A stretch of DNA of 64,000 nt, taken from Pontederia crassipes (lineage: Eukaryota > Streptophyta > Magnoliopsida > Commelinales > Pontederiaceae). Positions 36,363 through 49,747 of this stretch are shown one piece after another. The position numbers were made by a program, and so were the translations under genes. The notes beneath the pieces are model-generated. The model did not search any database, was not told the DNA's origin, and saw only the letters and a list, made by a program, of their open reading frames with translations. The first letter of the stretch is position 1. The number at the start of each line of letters is the position of its first letter. The stretch is taken from assembly GCA_030549335.1 (NCBI GenBank), contig JAUKPH010000026.1, forward strand, positions 62,001-126,000, read 5' to 3'.

Positions 36363-37735
36363 TAAAAAATTTGGCATCTTTTGACTGCGTCAAAAATTTC
36401 GCATTTTTTGACCTTCTTGGCTGAAAACACGAGTAAAAGGCGCGCGCGCGAAATTTCGCACCCCCAGAAAATTTGCATCCGAGTCCATTTTTTCGTCCCA
36501 ATCATCTCACCATGCATCAACAGGCACGATAGCGTCGAAAATTTGGCATCTTTTGATAGCGTAAAAAATTTCGCGTTTTTTTACCTTCTTGGCTGAAAAC
36601 ACGAGTAAAAAGCGCGCGCGCGAAATTTCGCACCTCCGGAAAATTTTCATCCGAGTCCATTTTTTCGTCCCAATCATCTCACCATGCATCAACAGGCACG
36701 AAAGCATCGAAAATTTGGTATCTTTTGACAGCGTAAAAAATTTGGCATTTTTTGACCTTCTTGGCTGAAAACACGAGTAAAAGGTGCGCGCGCGAAATTT
36801 CGCACCCCCGGAAAATTTGCATCCGAGTCCATTTTTTCGTCCCAATCATCTCACTATGCATCAACAGGCACGAAAGCATCGAAAATTTGGCATCTTTTGA
36901 CAGCGTAAAAAATTTGGCATTTTTTGACCTCTTGGCTGAAAACACGAGTAAAAGGCGCGCGCGCGAAATTTCGCACCCCCGGAAAATTTGCATCCGAGTC
37001 CATTTTTTCGTCCCAATCATCTCACCATGCATCAACAGGCACGAAAGCATAAAAAATTTGGCATCTTTTGACAGCGTCAAAAATTTAGCATTTTTTGACC
37101 TTCTTGACTGAAAACACGAGTAAAAGGCGCGCGCGCGAAATTTCGCACCCCCGAAAAATTTGCGCCTGAGTCCTTTTTTCGTCCCAATCATCTCACCATT
37201 CATCAACAGGCACGAAGGTATAAAAAATTTGGCATCTTTTGACTGCGTCAAAAATTTCGCATTTTTTTACCTTCTTGGCTGAAAACACGAGTAAAAGGCG
37301 CGCGCGCGAAATTTCGCACCCCCAGAAAATTTGCATCCGAGTCCATTTTTTCGTCCCAATCATCTCACCATGCATCAACAGGCACGATAGCGTCGAAAAT
37401 TTGGCATCTTTTGATAGTGTAAAAAATTTCGCATTTTTTGACCTTCTTGGCTGAAAACACGAGTAAAAAGCGCGCCCGCGAAATTTCGCACCCCCGGAAA
37501 ATTTTCATCCGAGTCCTATTTTTCGTCCCACTCATCTCACCATTCATCAACAGGCAGGAAAGCGTCGAAAATTTGGCATCTTTTGACAGCGTCAAAAATT
37601 TCGCGTTTTTTGACCTTCTTGGCTGAAAACACGAGTAAAAAGCGCGCGCGCGAAATTTCGCACCCCCGAAAAATTTTCATCCGAGTCCATTTTTTCGTCC
37701 CAATCATCTCACCAAGCATTAACAAGCACGAAAGC
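36363..37735 (+). repeat. 8-monomer tandem duplication in D2, unit 2
   Basis: Tandem partner of 34990-36362. It differs from unit 1 by a few bases, including tttttttacc near 36581 against ttttttgacc near 35208. The right end continues into sequence matching D1 from about 21.0 kb onward (offset 16701). Confidence 0.9.
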
Positions 37736-37900
37736 ATAAAAAATTTGGCATCTTTTGACAGTGTCAAAAATTCCGCATTTTTTGACTTCTTGGCTGAAAA
37801 CACGAGTAAAAGGCACGCGCGCGAAATTTCGCACCCCCGGAAAATTTGCATCCGAGTCCATTTTTTCGTCCCAATCATCTCACCATGCATCAACAGGCAC

Positions 37901-38075
37901 GATAGCGTCAAAAATTTCACGTTTTTTGACCTTCTTGGCTGAAAACACGAGGAACAAGCGCGGGCGCGAAATTTCGCACCCCTGGAAAATTTGCATCCGA
38001 GTCCATTTTTTCGTCCGAATCATCTCACCATGCATCAACAGGCACGATAGCGTCAAAAATTTCGCGTTTTTTGAC
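37901..38075 (+). repeat. Two 145-bp monomers, D2 counterpart
   Basis: Same paired loss of one 27-bp subunit as at 21201-21375, at offset about 16700. The first carries a D2-specific tttcacg where D1 reads tttcgcg. Its presence in both large copies shows that the deletion is ancestral to them. Confidence 0.92.
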
Positions 38076-40624
38076 CTTCTTGGCTGAAAACACGAGGAAC
38101 AAGCGCGGGCGCGAAATTTAGCACCCCTGGAAAATTTTCATCCGAGTCCATTTTTTCGTCCCAATCATCTCACCATGCATCAACAGGCACGATAGCGTCG
38201 AAAATTTGGCATCTTTTGACAGCGTCAAAAATTTCGCGTTTTTTGACCTTCTTGGCTGAAAAGACGAGTAAAAGGCGCGCGCGCGAAATTTCGCACCTCC
38301 GGAAAATTTTCATCCGAGTCCATTTTTTCGTCCCAATCATTTCACCATGCATCAACAGGCATGAAAGCGTAAAAAAATTGGCATCTTTTGACAGCGTCAA
38401 AAATTTCGCCTTTTTTGACCTTCTTGGCAGAAAAAACGAGTAAAAGGCGCTCGCGAAATTTCGCAACCCCAGAAAATTTTTCATCCGAGTCAATTTTTTC
38501 GTCCCAATCATCTCACCATGCGTCAACATGCACGATAGCGTCGAAAATTTGGCATCTTTTGATAGCATAAAAAATTTCGCGTTTTTTGACCTTCTTGGCT
38601 GAAAACACGAGTAAAAAGCGCGCGCGCGAAATTTCGCACCTCCGGAAAATTTTCATCCGTGTCCGTTTTTTCGTCCCAATCATCTCACCATGCATCAATA
38701 GGCACGAAAGCGTCGAAAATTTGGCATCTTTTGACAGCGTAAAAAATTTGGCATTTTTTGACCTTCTTGGCTGAAAACACGAGTAAAAGGCGCGCGCGCG
38801 AAATTTCGCACCCCCGGAAAATTTGCATCCGAGTCCATTTTTTCGTCACAATCATCTCACCATGCATCAACAGGCACGAAAGCATCGAAAATTTGGCATC
38901 TTTTGACAGCGTCAAAAATTTAGCGTTTTTTGACCTTCTTGACTGAAAACACGAGTAAAAAGCGCGCGCGCGAAATTTCGCACCCCCGAAAAATTTGCGC
39001 CTGAGTCCTTTTTTTCATCCCAATCATCTCACCATTCATCAACAGGCACGAAAGTGTAAAATATTTGGCATCTTTTGACAGCGTCAAAAATTTCGCATTT
39101 TTTGACCTTCTTCGCTGAAAAGACGAGTAAAAGGCGCGCGCGCGAAATTTCGCACCCCTAGAAAATTTGCGCCTGAGTCCTTTTTTCGTCCCAATTATCT
39201 CACCATGCATCGATAGGCACGAAAGCGTCGAAAATTTGGCATCTTTTGACAGCGTAAAAAATTTCGCATTTTTTGACCTTCTTGGCTGAAAACACGAGTA
39301 AAAAGCGCGCGCGCGAAATTTCGCACCTCCGGAAAATTTTCATCCGAGTCCATTTTTTCGTCCCAATCATTTCACCATGCATCAACAGGCACGAAAGCGT
39401 AAAAAATTTGGCATCTTTTGACAGCGTCAAAAATTTCGCCTTTTTTGACCTTCTTGGCAGAAAAAACGAGTAAAAGGCGCGCGCGCGAAATTTCGCAACC
39501 CCAGAAAATTTTTCATCCGAGTCCATTTTTTCGTCCCAATCATCTCACCATGCATCAACATGCACGATAGCGTCGAAAATTTGGCATTTTTGATAGCATA
39601 AAAAATTTCGCGTTTTTTGACCTTCTTGGCTGAAAACACGAGTAAAAAGCGCGCGCGAAATTTCGTACCTCCGGAAAATTTTCATCCGAGTCCATTTTTT
39701 CCTCCCAATCATCTCACCATGCATCAACAGGCACGAAAGCGTCGAAAATTTGGCATCTTTTGACAGCGTAAAAAAATTGGCGTTTTTTGACCTTCTTGGC
39801 TGAAAACACGAGTAAAAGGCGCGCGCGCGAAATTTCACACCCCCGGAAAATTTGCATCCGAGTCCATTTTTTCGTCCCAATCATCTCACCATGCATCAAC
39901 AGGCACGAAGGCATCGAAAATTTGGCATCTTTTGACAGCGTCAAAAATTTAGCGTTTTTTGACCTTCTTGACTGAAAACACGAGTAAAAGGCGCGCGCGC
40001 GAAATTTCGCACCCCCGAAAAATTTGCGCCTGAGTCCTTTTTTTTCGTCCCAATCATCTCACCATTCATCAACAGGCACGAAGGTATAAAAAATTTGGCA
40101 TCTTTTGACAGCGTCAAAAATTTCGCATTTTTTGACCTTCTTGGCTGAAAAGACGAGTAAAAGGCGCGCGCGCAAAATTTCGCACCCCGAGAAAATTTGC
40201 GCCTGAGTCCTTTTTTTCGTCCCAATGATCTCACCATGCATCAATAGGCACGAAAGCGTCAAAAATTTGGCATCTTTTGACAGCGTAAAAAATTTCGCGT
40301 TTTTTGACCTTCTTGGCTGAAAACACGAGTAAAAAGCGCGCGCGCAAAATTTCGCACCTCCGGAAAATTTTCATCCGAGTCCATTTTTTCGTCCCAATCA
40401 TCTCACCATGCATCAACAGGCACGAAAGCGTAAAAAATTTGGCATCTTTTGACAGCGTCAAAAATTTGGCATTTTTTGACCTTCTTGGCTGAAAAGACGA
40501 GTACAAGGCGCTGCGCGCGAAATTTCGCACCCCTAGAAAATTTGCGCCTGAGTCCTTTTTTTCATCCCAATGATCTCACCATGCATCGATAGGCATGAAA
40601 GCGTCGAAAATTTGGCATCTTTTG

Positions 40625-40650
40625 ACAGCGTAAAAATTTTCATCCGAGTC
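40625..40650 (+). other. Junction of a 75-bp deletion between cores 2 and 4
   Basis: The sequence reads gacagcgtaaaaattttcatccgag: core 2 joined directly to the segment after core 4. The D1 counterpart (23930-24015) is intact and has AAAATTTT at both places, 75 bp apart, exactly the core 2 to core 4 spacing (57 + 18). The offset between D1 and D2 falls by about 75 bp here. The whole CG tract and palindrome of this monomer were removed. Confidence 0.93.
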
Positions 40651-43600
40651 CATTTTTTCGTCCCAATCATTTCACCATGCATCAATAGGCACGAAAGCGT
40701 AAAAAATTTGGCATCTTTTGACAGCGTCAAAAATTTCGCATTTTTTGACCTTCTTCGCTGAAAACACGAGTAAAAGACGCGCGCGCGAAATTTCGCACCC
40801 CCGGAAAATTTGCATCCGAGTCCATTTTTTCGTCCCAATCATCTCACCATGCATCAACAGGCATGAAAGCATCGAAAATTTGGCATCTTTTGACAGCGTC
40901 AAAAATTTAGCATTTTTTGACCTTCTTGACTGAAAACACGAGTAAAAGGCGCGCGCGCGAAATTTCGCACCCCCGAAAAATTTGCGCCTGAGTCCTTTTT
41001 TCGTCCCAATCATCTTACCATTCATCAACAGGCACGAAAGTGTAAAATATTTGGCATCTTTTGACAGCGTCAAAAATTTCGCATTTTTTGACCTTCTTGG
41101 CTGAAAAGACGAGTAAAAGGCGCGCGCGCGAAATTTCGCACCCCTAGAAAATTTGCGCCTGACTCCTTTTTTTCGTCCCAATGATCTCACCATGCATCGA
41201 TAGGCACGAAAGCGTCAAAAATTTGGCATCTTTTGACAGCGTAAAAAATTTTGCATTTTTTGACCTTCTTGGCTGAAAACACGAGTAAAAAGCGCGCGCG
41301 CGAAATTTCGCACCTCCGGAAAATTTTCATCCGAGTCCATTTTTTCATCCCAATCATTTCACCATGCATCAACAGGCACGAAAGCGTAAAAAATTTGGCA
41401 TCTTTTAACAGCGTCAAAAATTTCGCATTTTTTGACATTCTTGTCTGAAAACACGAGTAAAAGGCGCGCGCGCGAAATTTCGCACCCCCAGAAAATTTTT
41501 CATCCGAGTCCATTTTTTCGTCCCAATCATCACCATGCATCAACAGGCACGATAGCGTCAAAAATTTGGCATCTTTTGATAGCGTAAAAAATTTCGCGTT
41601 TTTTGACCTTCTTGGCTGAAAACACGAGTAAAAAGCGCGCGCGCGCGAAATTTCGCACCTCCGGAAAATTTTCATCCGAGTCTATTTTTCGTCCCAATCA
41701 TCTCACCATGCATCAACAGGCACGAAAGCGTCGAAAATTTGGCATCTTTTGACAGCGTAAAAAATTTGGCATTTTTTGACCTTCTTGGCTGAAAACACGA
41801 GTAAAAGGCGCGCGCGCGAAATTTCGCACCCCCGGAAAATTTGCATCCGAGTCCATTTTTTCGTCCCAATCATCTCACCATGCAACAACAGGCACGAAAG
41901 CATCGAAAATTTGGCATCTTTTGACAGCGTCAAAAATTTAGCGTTTTTTGACCTTCTTGACTGAAAACACGAGTAAAAGGCGCGCGCGCGAAATTTCGCA
42001 CCCCCGAAAAATTTGCGCCTGAGTCCTTTTTTTCGTCCCAATCATCTCACCATTCATCAACAGGCACGAAAGTGTAAAATATTTGGCATCTTTTGACAGC
42101 GTCAAAAATTTCACATTTTTTGACCTTCTTGGCTGAAAAGACGAGTAAAAGGCGCGCGCGCGAAATTTCGCACCCCGAGAAAATTTGCGCCTGAGTCCTT
42201 TTTTTCATCCCAATGATCTCACCATGCATCGTTAGGCACGAAAGCGTCGAAAATTTGGCATCTTTTGACAGCGTAAAAAATTTTGCGTTTTTTGACCTTC
42301 TTGGCTGAAAACACGAGTAAAAAGCGCGCGCGCGAAATTTCGCACCTCCGGAAAATTTTCATCCGAGTCCATTTTTTTCGTCCCAATCATTTCACCATGC
42401 ATCAACAGGCACGAAAGCGTAAAAAATTTGGCATCTTTTGACAGCGTCAAAAATTTCGCATTTTTTGATCTTCTTGGCTGAAAACACGAGTAAAAGGCGC
42501 GCGCGCGAAATTTCGCACCCCCAGAAAATTTTTCATCCGAGTCCATTTTTTCGTCCCAATCATCTCACCATGCATCAACAGGCACGATAGCGTCGAAAAT
42601 TTGGCATCTTTTGATAGCGTAAAAAATTTCGCGTTTTTTGACCTTCTTGGCTGAAAACACGAGTAAAAAGCGCGCGCGCGAAATTTCGCACCTCCGGAAA
42701 ATTTTCATCCGAGTCCATTTTTTCGTCCCAATCATCTCACCATGCATCAACAGGCACGAAAGCGTCGAAAATTTGGCATCTTTTGACAGCGTAAAAAATT
42801 TGGCAGTTTTTGACCTTCTTGGCTGAAAACACGAGTAAAAGGCGCGCGCGCGAAATTTTGCACCCCCAGAAAATTTGCATCCGAGTCCATTTTTTCATCC
42901 CAATCATCTCACCATGCATCAACAGGCACGAAAGCATCGAAAATTTTGCATCTTTTGACAGCGTAAAAAATTTAGCATTTTTTGACCTTCTTGACTGAAA
43001 ACACGAGTAAAAGGCGCGCGCGCGAAATTTCGCACCCCCGAAAAATTTGCGCCTGAGTCCTTTTTTTTCGTCCCAATCATCTCACCATTCATCAACAGGC
43101 ATGAAGGTATAAAAAATTTGGCATCTTTTGACAGCGTCAAAAATTTCGCATTTTTTGACCTTCTTGGCTGAAAACACGAGTAAAAGGCGCGCCCGCGAAA
43201 TTTCGCACCTCCGGAAAATTTTCATCCGAGTCCATTTTTTCGTCCCAATCATCTCACCATGCATCAACAGGCACTAAAGCGTCAAAAATTTGGCATCTTT
43301 TGACAGCGTCAAAAATTTCGCATTTTTTGACCTTCTTGGCTGAAAACACGAGTAAAAGGCGCGCGCGCGAAATTTCGCACCCCCAGAAAATTTGCATCCG
43401 AGTCCATTTTTTCGTCCCAATCATCTCACCATGCATCAACAGGCACGAAAGCGTAAAAAATTTGGCATCTTTTGACAGTGTCAAAAATTTCGCATTTTTT
43501 GACCTTCTTGGCTGAAAACACGAGTAAAAGGCGCGCGCGCGAAATTTCGCACCCCCAGAAAATTTTTCATCCGAGTCCATTTTTTCGTCCCAATCATCTC

Positions 43601-45609
43601 ACCATGCATCAACAGGCACGATAGCGTCGAAAATTTGGCATCTTTTGACAGCGTAAAAAATTTCGCATTTTTTGACCTTCTTGGCTGAAAACACGAGTAA
43701 AAAGCGCGCGCGCGGAAATTTCGCACCTCCGGAAAATTTTCATCCGAGTCCATTTTTTCGTCCCAATCATTTCACCATGCATCAACAGGCACGAAAGCGT
43801 AAAAAATTTGGCATCTTTTGACAGCGTCAAAAATTTCGCCTTTTTTGACCTTCTTAGCAGAAAAAACGAGTAAAAGGCGCGCGCGCGAAATTTCGCAACC
43901 CCAGAAAATTTTTCATCCGAGTCCATTTTTTCGTCCCAATCATCTCACCATGCATCAACATGCACGATAGCGTCAAAAATTTGGCATTTTTGATAGCATA
44001 AAAAATTTCGCGTTTTTTGACCTTCTTGGCTGAAAACACGAGTAAAAAGCGCGCGCGAAATTTCGTACCTCCGGAAAATTTTCATCCGAGTCCATTTTTT
44101 CCTCACAATCATCTCACCATGCATCAACAGGCACGAAAGCGTCGAAAATTTGGCATCTTTTGACAGCGTAAAAAAATTGGCGTTTTTTGACCTTCTTGGC
44201 TGAAAACACGGGTAAAAGGCGCGCGCGCGCGAAATTTCGCACCCCCGGAAAATTTGCATCCGAGTCCATTTTTTCGTCCCAATCATCTCACCATGCATCA
44301 ACAGGCACGAAGGCATCGAAAATTTGGCATCTTTTGACAGCGTCAAAAATTTAGCATTTTTTGACCTTCTTGACTGAAAACACGAGTAAAAGGCGCGCGC
44401 GCGAAATTTCGCACCCCCGAAAAATTTGCGCCTGAGTCCTTTTTTTTCGTCCCAATCATCTCACCATTCATCAACAGGCATGAAGGTATAAAAAATTTGG
44501 CATCTTTTGACAGCGTCAAAAATTTCGCATTTTTTGACCTTCTTGGCTGAAAAGACGAGTAAAAGGCGCGCGCGCGAAATTTTGCACCCCGAGAAAATTT
44601 GCGCCTGAGTCCTTTTTTTCGTCCCAATGATCTCACCATGCATCAATAGGCAAGAAAGCGTCGAAAATTTGGCATCTTTTGACAGCGTAAAAAATTTCGC
44701 GTTTTTTGACCTTCTTGGCTGAAAACACGAGTAAAAAGCGCGCGCGCAAAATTTCGCACCTCCGGAAAATTTTCATCCGAGTCCATTTTTTCGTCCCAAT
44801 CATCTCACCATGCATCAACAGGCACTAAAGCGTCAAAAATTTGGCATCTTTTGACAGCGTCAAAAATTTCGCATTTTTTGACCTTCTTGGCTGAAAAGAC
44901 GAGTAAAAGGCGCGCGCGCGAAATTTCGCACCCCTAGAAAATTTGCGCCTGAGTCCTTTTTTTCATCCCAATGATCTCACCATGCATCGATAGGCATGAA
45001 AGCGTCGAAAATTTGGCATCTTTTGACAGCGTAAAAATTTTTGCATTTTTTGACCTTCTTGGCTGAAAACACGAGTAAAAAGCGCGCGCTGCGAAATTTC
45101 GCACCTCCGGAAAATTTTCATCCGAGTCCATTTTTTCGTCCCAATCATTTCACCATGCATCAATAGGCACGAAAGCGTAAAAAATTTGGCATCTTTTGAC
45201 AGCGTCAAAAATTTCGCATTTTTTGACCTTCTTCGCTGAAAACACGAGTAAAAGACGCGCGCGCGAAATTTCGCACCCCCGGAAAATTTGCATCCGAGTC
45301 CATTTTTTCGTCCCAATCATCTCACCATGCATCAACAGGCATGAAAGCATCGAAAATTTGGCATCTTTTGACAGCGTCAAAAATTTAGCATTTTTTGACC
45401 TTCTTGACTGAAAACACGAGTAAAAGGCGCGCGCGCGAAATCTCGCACCCCCGAAAAATTTGCGCCTGAGTCCTTTTTTCGTCCCAATCATCTTACCATT
45501 CATCAACAGGCACGAAAGTGTAAAATATTTGGCATCTTTTGACAGCGTCAAAAATTTCGCATTTTTTGATCTTCTTGGCTGAAAAGACGAGTAAAAGGCG
45601 CGCGCGCGA

Positions 45610-47678
45610 AATTTCGCACCCCGAGAAAATTTGCGCCTGAGTCCTTTTTTTCGTCCCAATGATCTCACCATGCATCGATAGGCACGAAAGCGTCGAAAAT
45701 TTGGCATCTTTTGACAGCGTAAAAAATTTTGCATTTTTTGACCTTCTTGGCTGAAAACACGAGTAAAAAGCGCGCGCGCGAAATTTCGCACCTCCGGAAA
45801 ATTTTCATCCGAGTCCATTTTTTTCGTCCCAATCATTTCACCATGCATCAACAGGCACGAAAGCGTAAAAAATTTGGCATCTTTTGACAGCGTCAAAAAT
45901 TTCGCATTTTTTGATCTTCTTGGCTGAAAACACGAGTAAAAGGCGCGCGCGCGAAATTTCGCACCCCCAGAAAATTTTTCATCCGAGTCCATTTTTTCGT
46001 CCCAATCATCTCACCATGCATCAACAGGCACGATAGCGTCGAAAATTTGGCATCTTTTGATAGCGTAAGAAATTTCGCGTTTTTTGACCTTCTTGGCTGA
46101 AAACACGAGTAAAAAGCGCGCGCGCGAAATTTCGCACCTCCGGAAAATTTTCATCCGAGTCCATTTTTTCGTCCCAATCATCTCACCATGCATCAACAGG
46201 CACGAAAGCGTCGAAAATTTGGCCTCTTTTGACAGCGTAAAAAATTTGGCAGTTTTTGACCTTCTTGGCTGAAAACACGAGTAAAAGGCGCGCGCGCGAA
46301 ATTTTGCACCCCCAGAAAATTTGCATCCGAGTCCATTTTTTCGTCCCAATCATCTCACCATGCATCAACAGGCACGAAAGCATCGAAAATTTTGCATCTT
46401 TTGACAGCGTCAAAAATTTAGCATTTTTTGACCTTCTTGACTGAAAACACGAGTAAAAGGCGCGCGCGCGAAATTTCGCACCCCCGAAAAATTTGCGCCT
46501 GAGTCCTTTTTTTTCGTCCCAATCATCTCACCATTCATCAACAGGCACGAAGGTATAAAAAATTTGGCATCTTTTGACAGCGTCAAAAATTTCGCATTTT
46601 TTGACCTTCTCGGCTGAAAAGACGAGTAAAAGGCGCGCGCGCGAAATTTCGCACCCCTAGAAAATTTGCGCCTGAGTCCTTTTTTTCGTCCCAATGATCT
46701 CACCATGCATCGATAGGCACGAAAGCGTCGAAAATTTGACATCTTTTGACAGCGTAAAATTTTTTGCATTTTTTGACCTTCTTGGCTGAAAACACGAGTA
46801 AAAAGCGCGCGCGCGAAATTTCGCACCTCCGGAAAATTTTCATCCGAGTCCATTTTTTCGTCCCAATCATTTCACCATGCATCAACAGGCACGAAAGCGT
46901 AAAAAATTTGGCATCTTTTGACAGCGTCAAAAATTTCGCATTTTTTGACCTTCTTGGCTGAAAACACGAGTAAAAGGCGCGCGCGCGAAATTTCGCACCC
47001 CCAGAAAATTTTTCATCCGAGTCCATTTTTTCGTCCCAATCATCTCACCATGCATCAACAGGCACGATAGCGTCGAAAATTTGGCATCTTTTGATAGCGT
47101 AAAAAATTTCGCGTTTTTTGACCTTCTTGGCTGAAAACACGAGTAAAAAGCGCGCGCGCGAAATTTCGCACCTCCGGAAAATTTTTCATCCGAGTCCATT
47201 TTTTCGTCCCAATCATCTCACCATGCATCAACAGGCACGAAAGCGTCGAAAATTTGGCATCTTTTGACAGCGTAAAAAATTTGGCAGTTTTTGACCTTCT
47301 TGGCTGAAACACGAGTAAAAAGCGCGCGCGCGAAATTTCGCACCTCCGAAAAATTTGCATCCGAGTCCATTTTTTCGTCCCAATCATCTCACCATGCATC
47401 AACAGGCACGAAAGCATCGAAAATTTGGCATCTTTTGACAGCGTCAAAAATTTAGCGTTTTTTGACCTTCTTGACTGAAAACACGAGTAAAAGGCGCGCG
47501 CGCGAAATTTCGCACCCCCGAAAAATTTGCGCCTGAGTCCTTTTTTTCGTCCCAATCATCTCACCATTCATCAACAGGCACGAAAGTGTAAAATATTTGC
47601 ATCTTTTGACAGCGTCAAAAATTTCACATTTTTTGACCTTCTTGGCTGAAAAGACGAGTAAAAGGCGCGCGCTGCGAA
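45610..47678 (+). repeat. 12-monomer HOR, unit 1
   Basis: A 2069-bp unit (12 x 172 plus 5), repeated at 47679-49747. Diagnostic shared states include gcgtaagaaatttcgcg (near 46065), ggcctcttttgac (near 46221), ggcagtttttgacc (near 46249), gaccttctcggctg (near 46602), gcgtaaaattttttgcat (near 46755) and a one-base loss in ggctgaaacacgag (near 47302). Confidence 0.92.
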
Positions 47679-49747
47679 ATTTCGCACCCCGAGAAAATTT
47701 GCGCCTGAGTCCTTTTTTTCGTCCCAATGATCTCACCATGCATCGATAGGCACGAAAGCGTCGAAAATTTGGCATCTTTTGACAGCGTAAAAAATTTTGC
47801 ATTTTTTGACCTTCTTGGCTGAAAACACGAGTAAAAAGCGCGCGCGCGAAATTTCGCACCTCCGGAAAATTTTCATCCGAGTCCATTTTTTTCGTCCCAA
47901 TCATTTCACCATGCATCAACAGGCACGAAAGCGTAAAAAATTTGGCATCTTTTGACAGCGTCAAAAATTTCGCATTTTTTGATCTTCTTGGCTGAAAACA
48001 CGAGTAAAAGGCGCGCGCAGCGAAATTTCGCACCCCCAGAAAATTTTTCATCCGAGTCCATTTTTTCGTCCCAATCATCTCACCATGCATCAACAGGCAC
48101 GATAGCGTCGAAAATTTGGCATCTTTTGATAGCGTAAGAAATTTCGCGTTTTTTGACCTTCTTGGCTGAAAACACGAGTAAAAAGCGCGCGCGCGAAATT
48201 TCGCACCTCCGGAAAATTTTCATCCGAGTCCATTTTTTCGTCCCAATCATCTCACCATGCATCAACAGGCACGAAAGCGTCGAAAATTTGGCCTCTTTTG
48301 ACAGCGTAAAAAATTTGGCAGTTTTTGACCTTCTTGGCTGAAAACACGAGTAAAAGGCGCGCGCGCGAAATTTTGCACCCCCAGAAAATTTGCATCCGAG
48401 TCCATTTTTTCGTCCCAATCATCTCACCATGCATCAACAGGCACGAAAGCATCGAAAATTTTGCATCTTTTGACAGCGTCAAAAATTTAGCATTTTTTGA
48501 CCTTCTTGACTGAAAACACGAGTAAAAGGCGCGCGCGCGAAATTTCGCACCCCCGAAAAATTTGCGCCTGAGTCCTTTTTTTTCGTCCCAATCATCTCAC
48601 CATTCATCAACAGGCACGAAGGTATAAAAAATTTGGCATCTTTTGACAGCGTCAAAAATTTCGCATTTTTTGACCTTCTCGGCTGAAAAGACGAGTAAAA
48701 GGCGCGCGCGCGAAATTTCGCACCCCTAGAAAATTTGCGCCTGAGTCCTTTTTTTCGTCCCAATGATCTCACCATGCATCGATAGGCACGAAAGCGTCGA
48801 AAATTTGACATCTTTTGACAGCGTAAAATTTTTTGCATTTTTTGACCTTCTTGGCTGAAAACACGAGTAAAAAGCGCGCGCGCGAAATTTCGCACCTCCG
48901 GAAAATTTTCATCCGAGTCCATTTTTTCGTCCCAATCATTTCACCATGCATCAACAGGCACGAAAGCGTAAAAAATTTGGCATCTTTTGACAGCGTCAAA
49001 AATTTCGCATTTTTTGACCTTCTTGGCTGAAAACACGAGTAAAAGGCGCGCGCGCGAAATTTCGCACCCCCAGAAAATTTTTCATCCGAGTCCATTTTTT
49101 CGTCCCAATCATCTCACCATGCATCAACAGGCACGATAGCGTCGAAAATTTGGCATCTTTTGATAGCGTAAAAAATTTCGCGTTTTTTGACCTTCTTGGC
49201 TGAAAACACGAGTAAAAAGCGCGCGCGCGAAATTTCGCACCTCCGGAAAATTTTTCATCCGAGTCCATTTTTTCGTCCCAATCATCTCACCATGCATCAA
49301 CAGGCACGAAAGCGTCGAAAATTTGGCATCTTTTGACAGCGTAAAAAATTTGGCAGTTTTTGACCTTCTTGGCTGAAACACGAGTAAAAAGCGCGCGCGC
49401 GAAATTTCGCACCTCCGAAAAATTTGCATCCGAGTCCATTTTTTCGTCCCAATCATCTCACCATGCATCAACAGGCACGAAAGCATCGAAAATTTGGCAT
49501 CTTTTGACAGCGTCAAAAATTTAGCGTTTTTTGACCTTCTTGACTGAAAACACGAGTAAAAGGCGCGCGCGCGAAATTTCGCACCCCCGAAAAATTTGCG
49601 CCTGAGTCCTTTTTTTCGTCCCAATCATCTCACCATTCATCAACATGCACGAAAGTGTAAAATATTTGCATCTTTTGACAGCGTCAAAAATTTCACATTT
49701 TTTGACCTTCTTGGCTGAAAAGACGAGTAAAAGGCGCGCGCGCGAAA
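47679..49747 (+). repeat. 12-monomer HOR, unit 2
   Basis: Tandem partner of unit 1, with every listed marker present at offset 2069. Differences are few, such as caacatgcacg near 49642 against caacaggcacg near 47573 and CG-tract changes near 47671 (gcgcgctgcg). Confidence 0.92.

Larger units (their letters stand above)
31080..45900 (+). repeat. Large segmental duplication, copy D2 (~14.8 kb)
   Basis: Partner of 14690-30040. It carries its own 8-monomer tandem duplication (34990-37735), two extra monomers near 41.36-41.70 kb, one extra near 31.7 kb, and a 75-bp deletion at 40.63 kb. It lacks the second 7-mer of D1 and about seven monomers in the 42.9-43.2 kb interval. The sequence between these changes is nearly identical to D1. 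Confidence 0.88.

Noticed and set aside
45150-45992. 280-codon open frame on the minus strand, and many 60-210 codon frames on both strands
   Set aside because: They repeat with the monomer, occur in overlapping frames on both strands, and rotate frame each 172 bp because 172 is not divisible by 3. The longest is simply a run of monomers without a stop. No domain, start context or codon preference supports coding.
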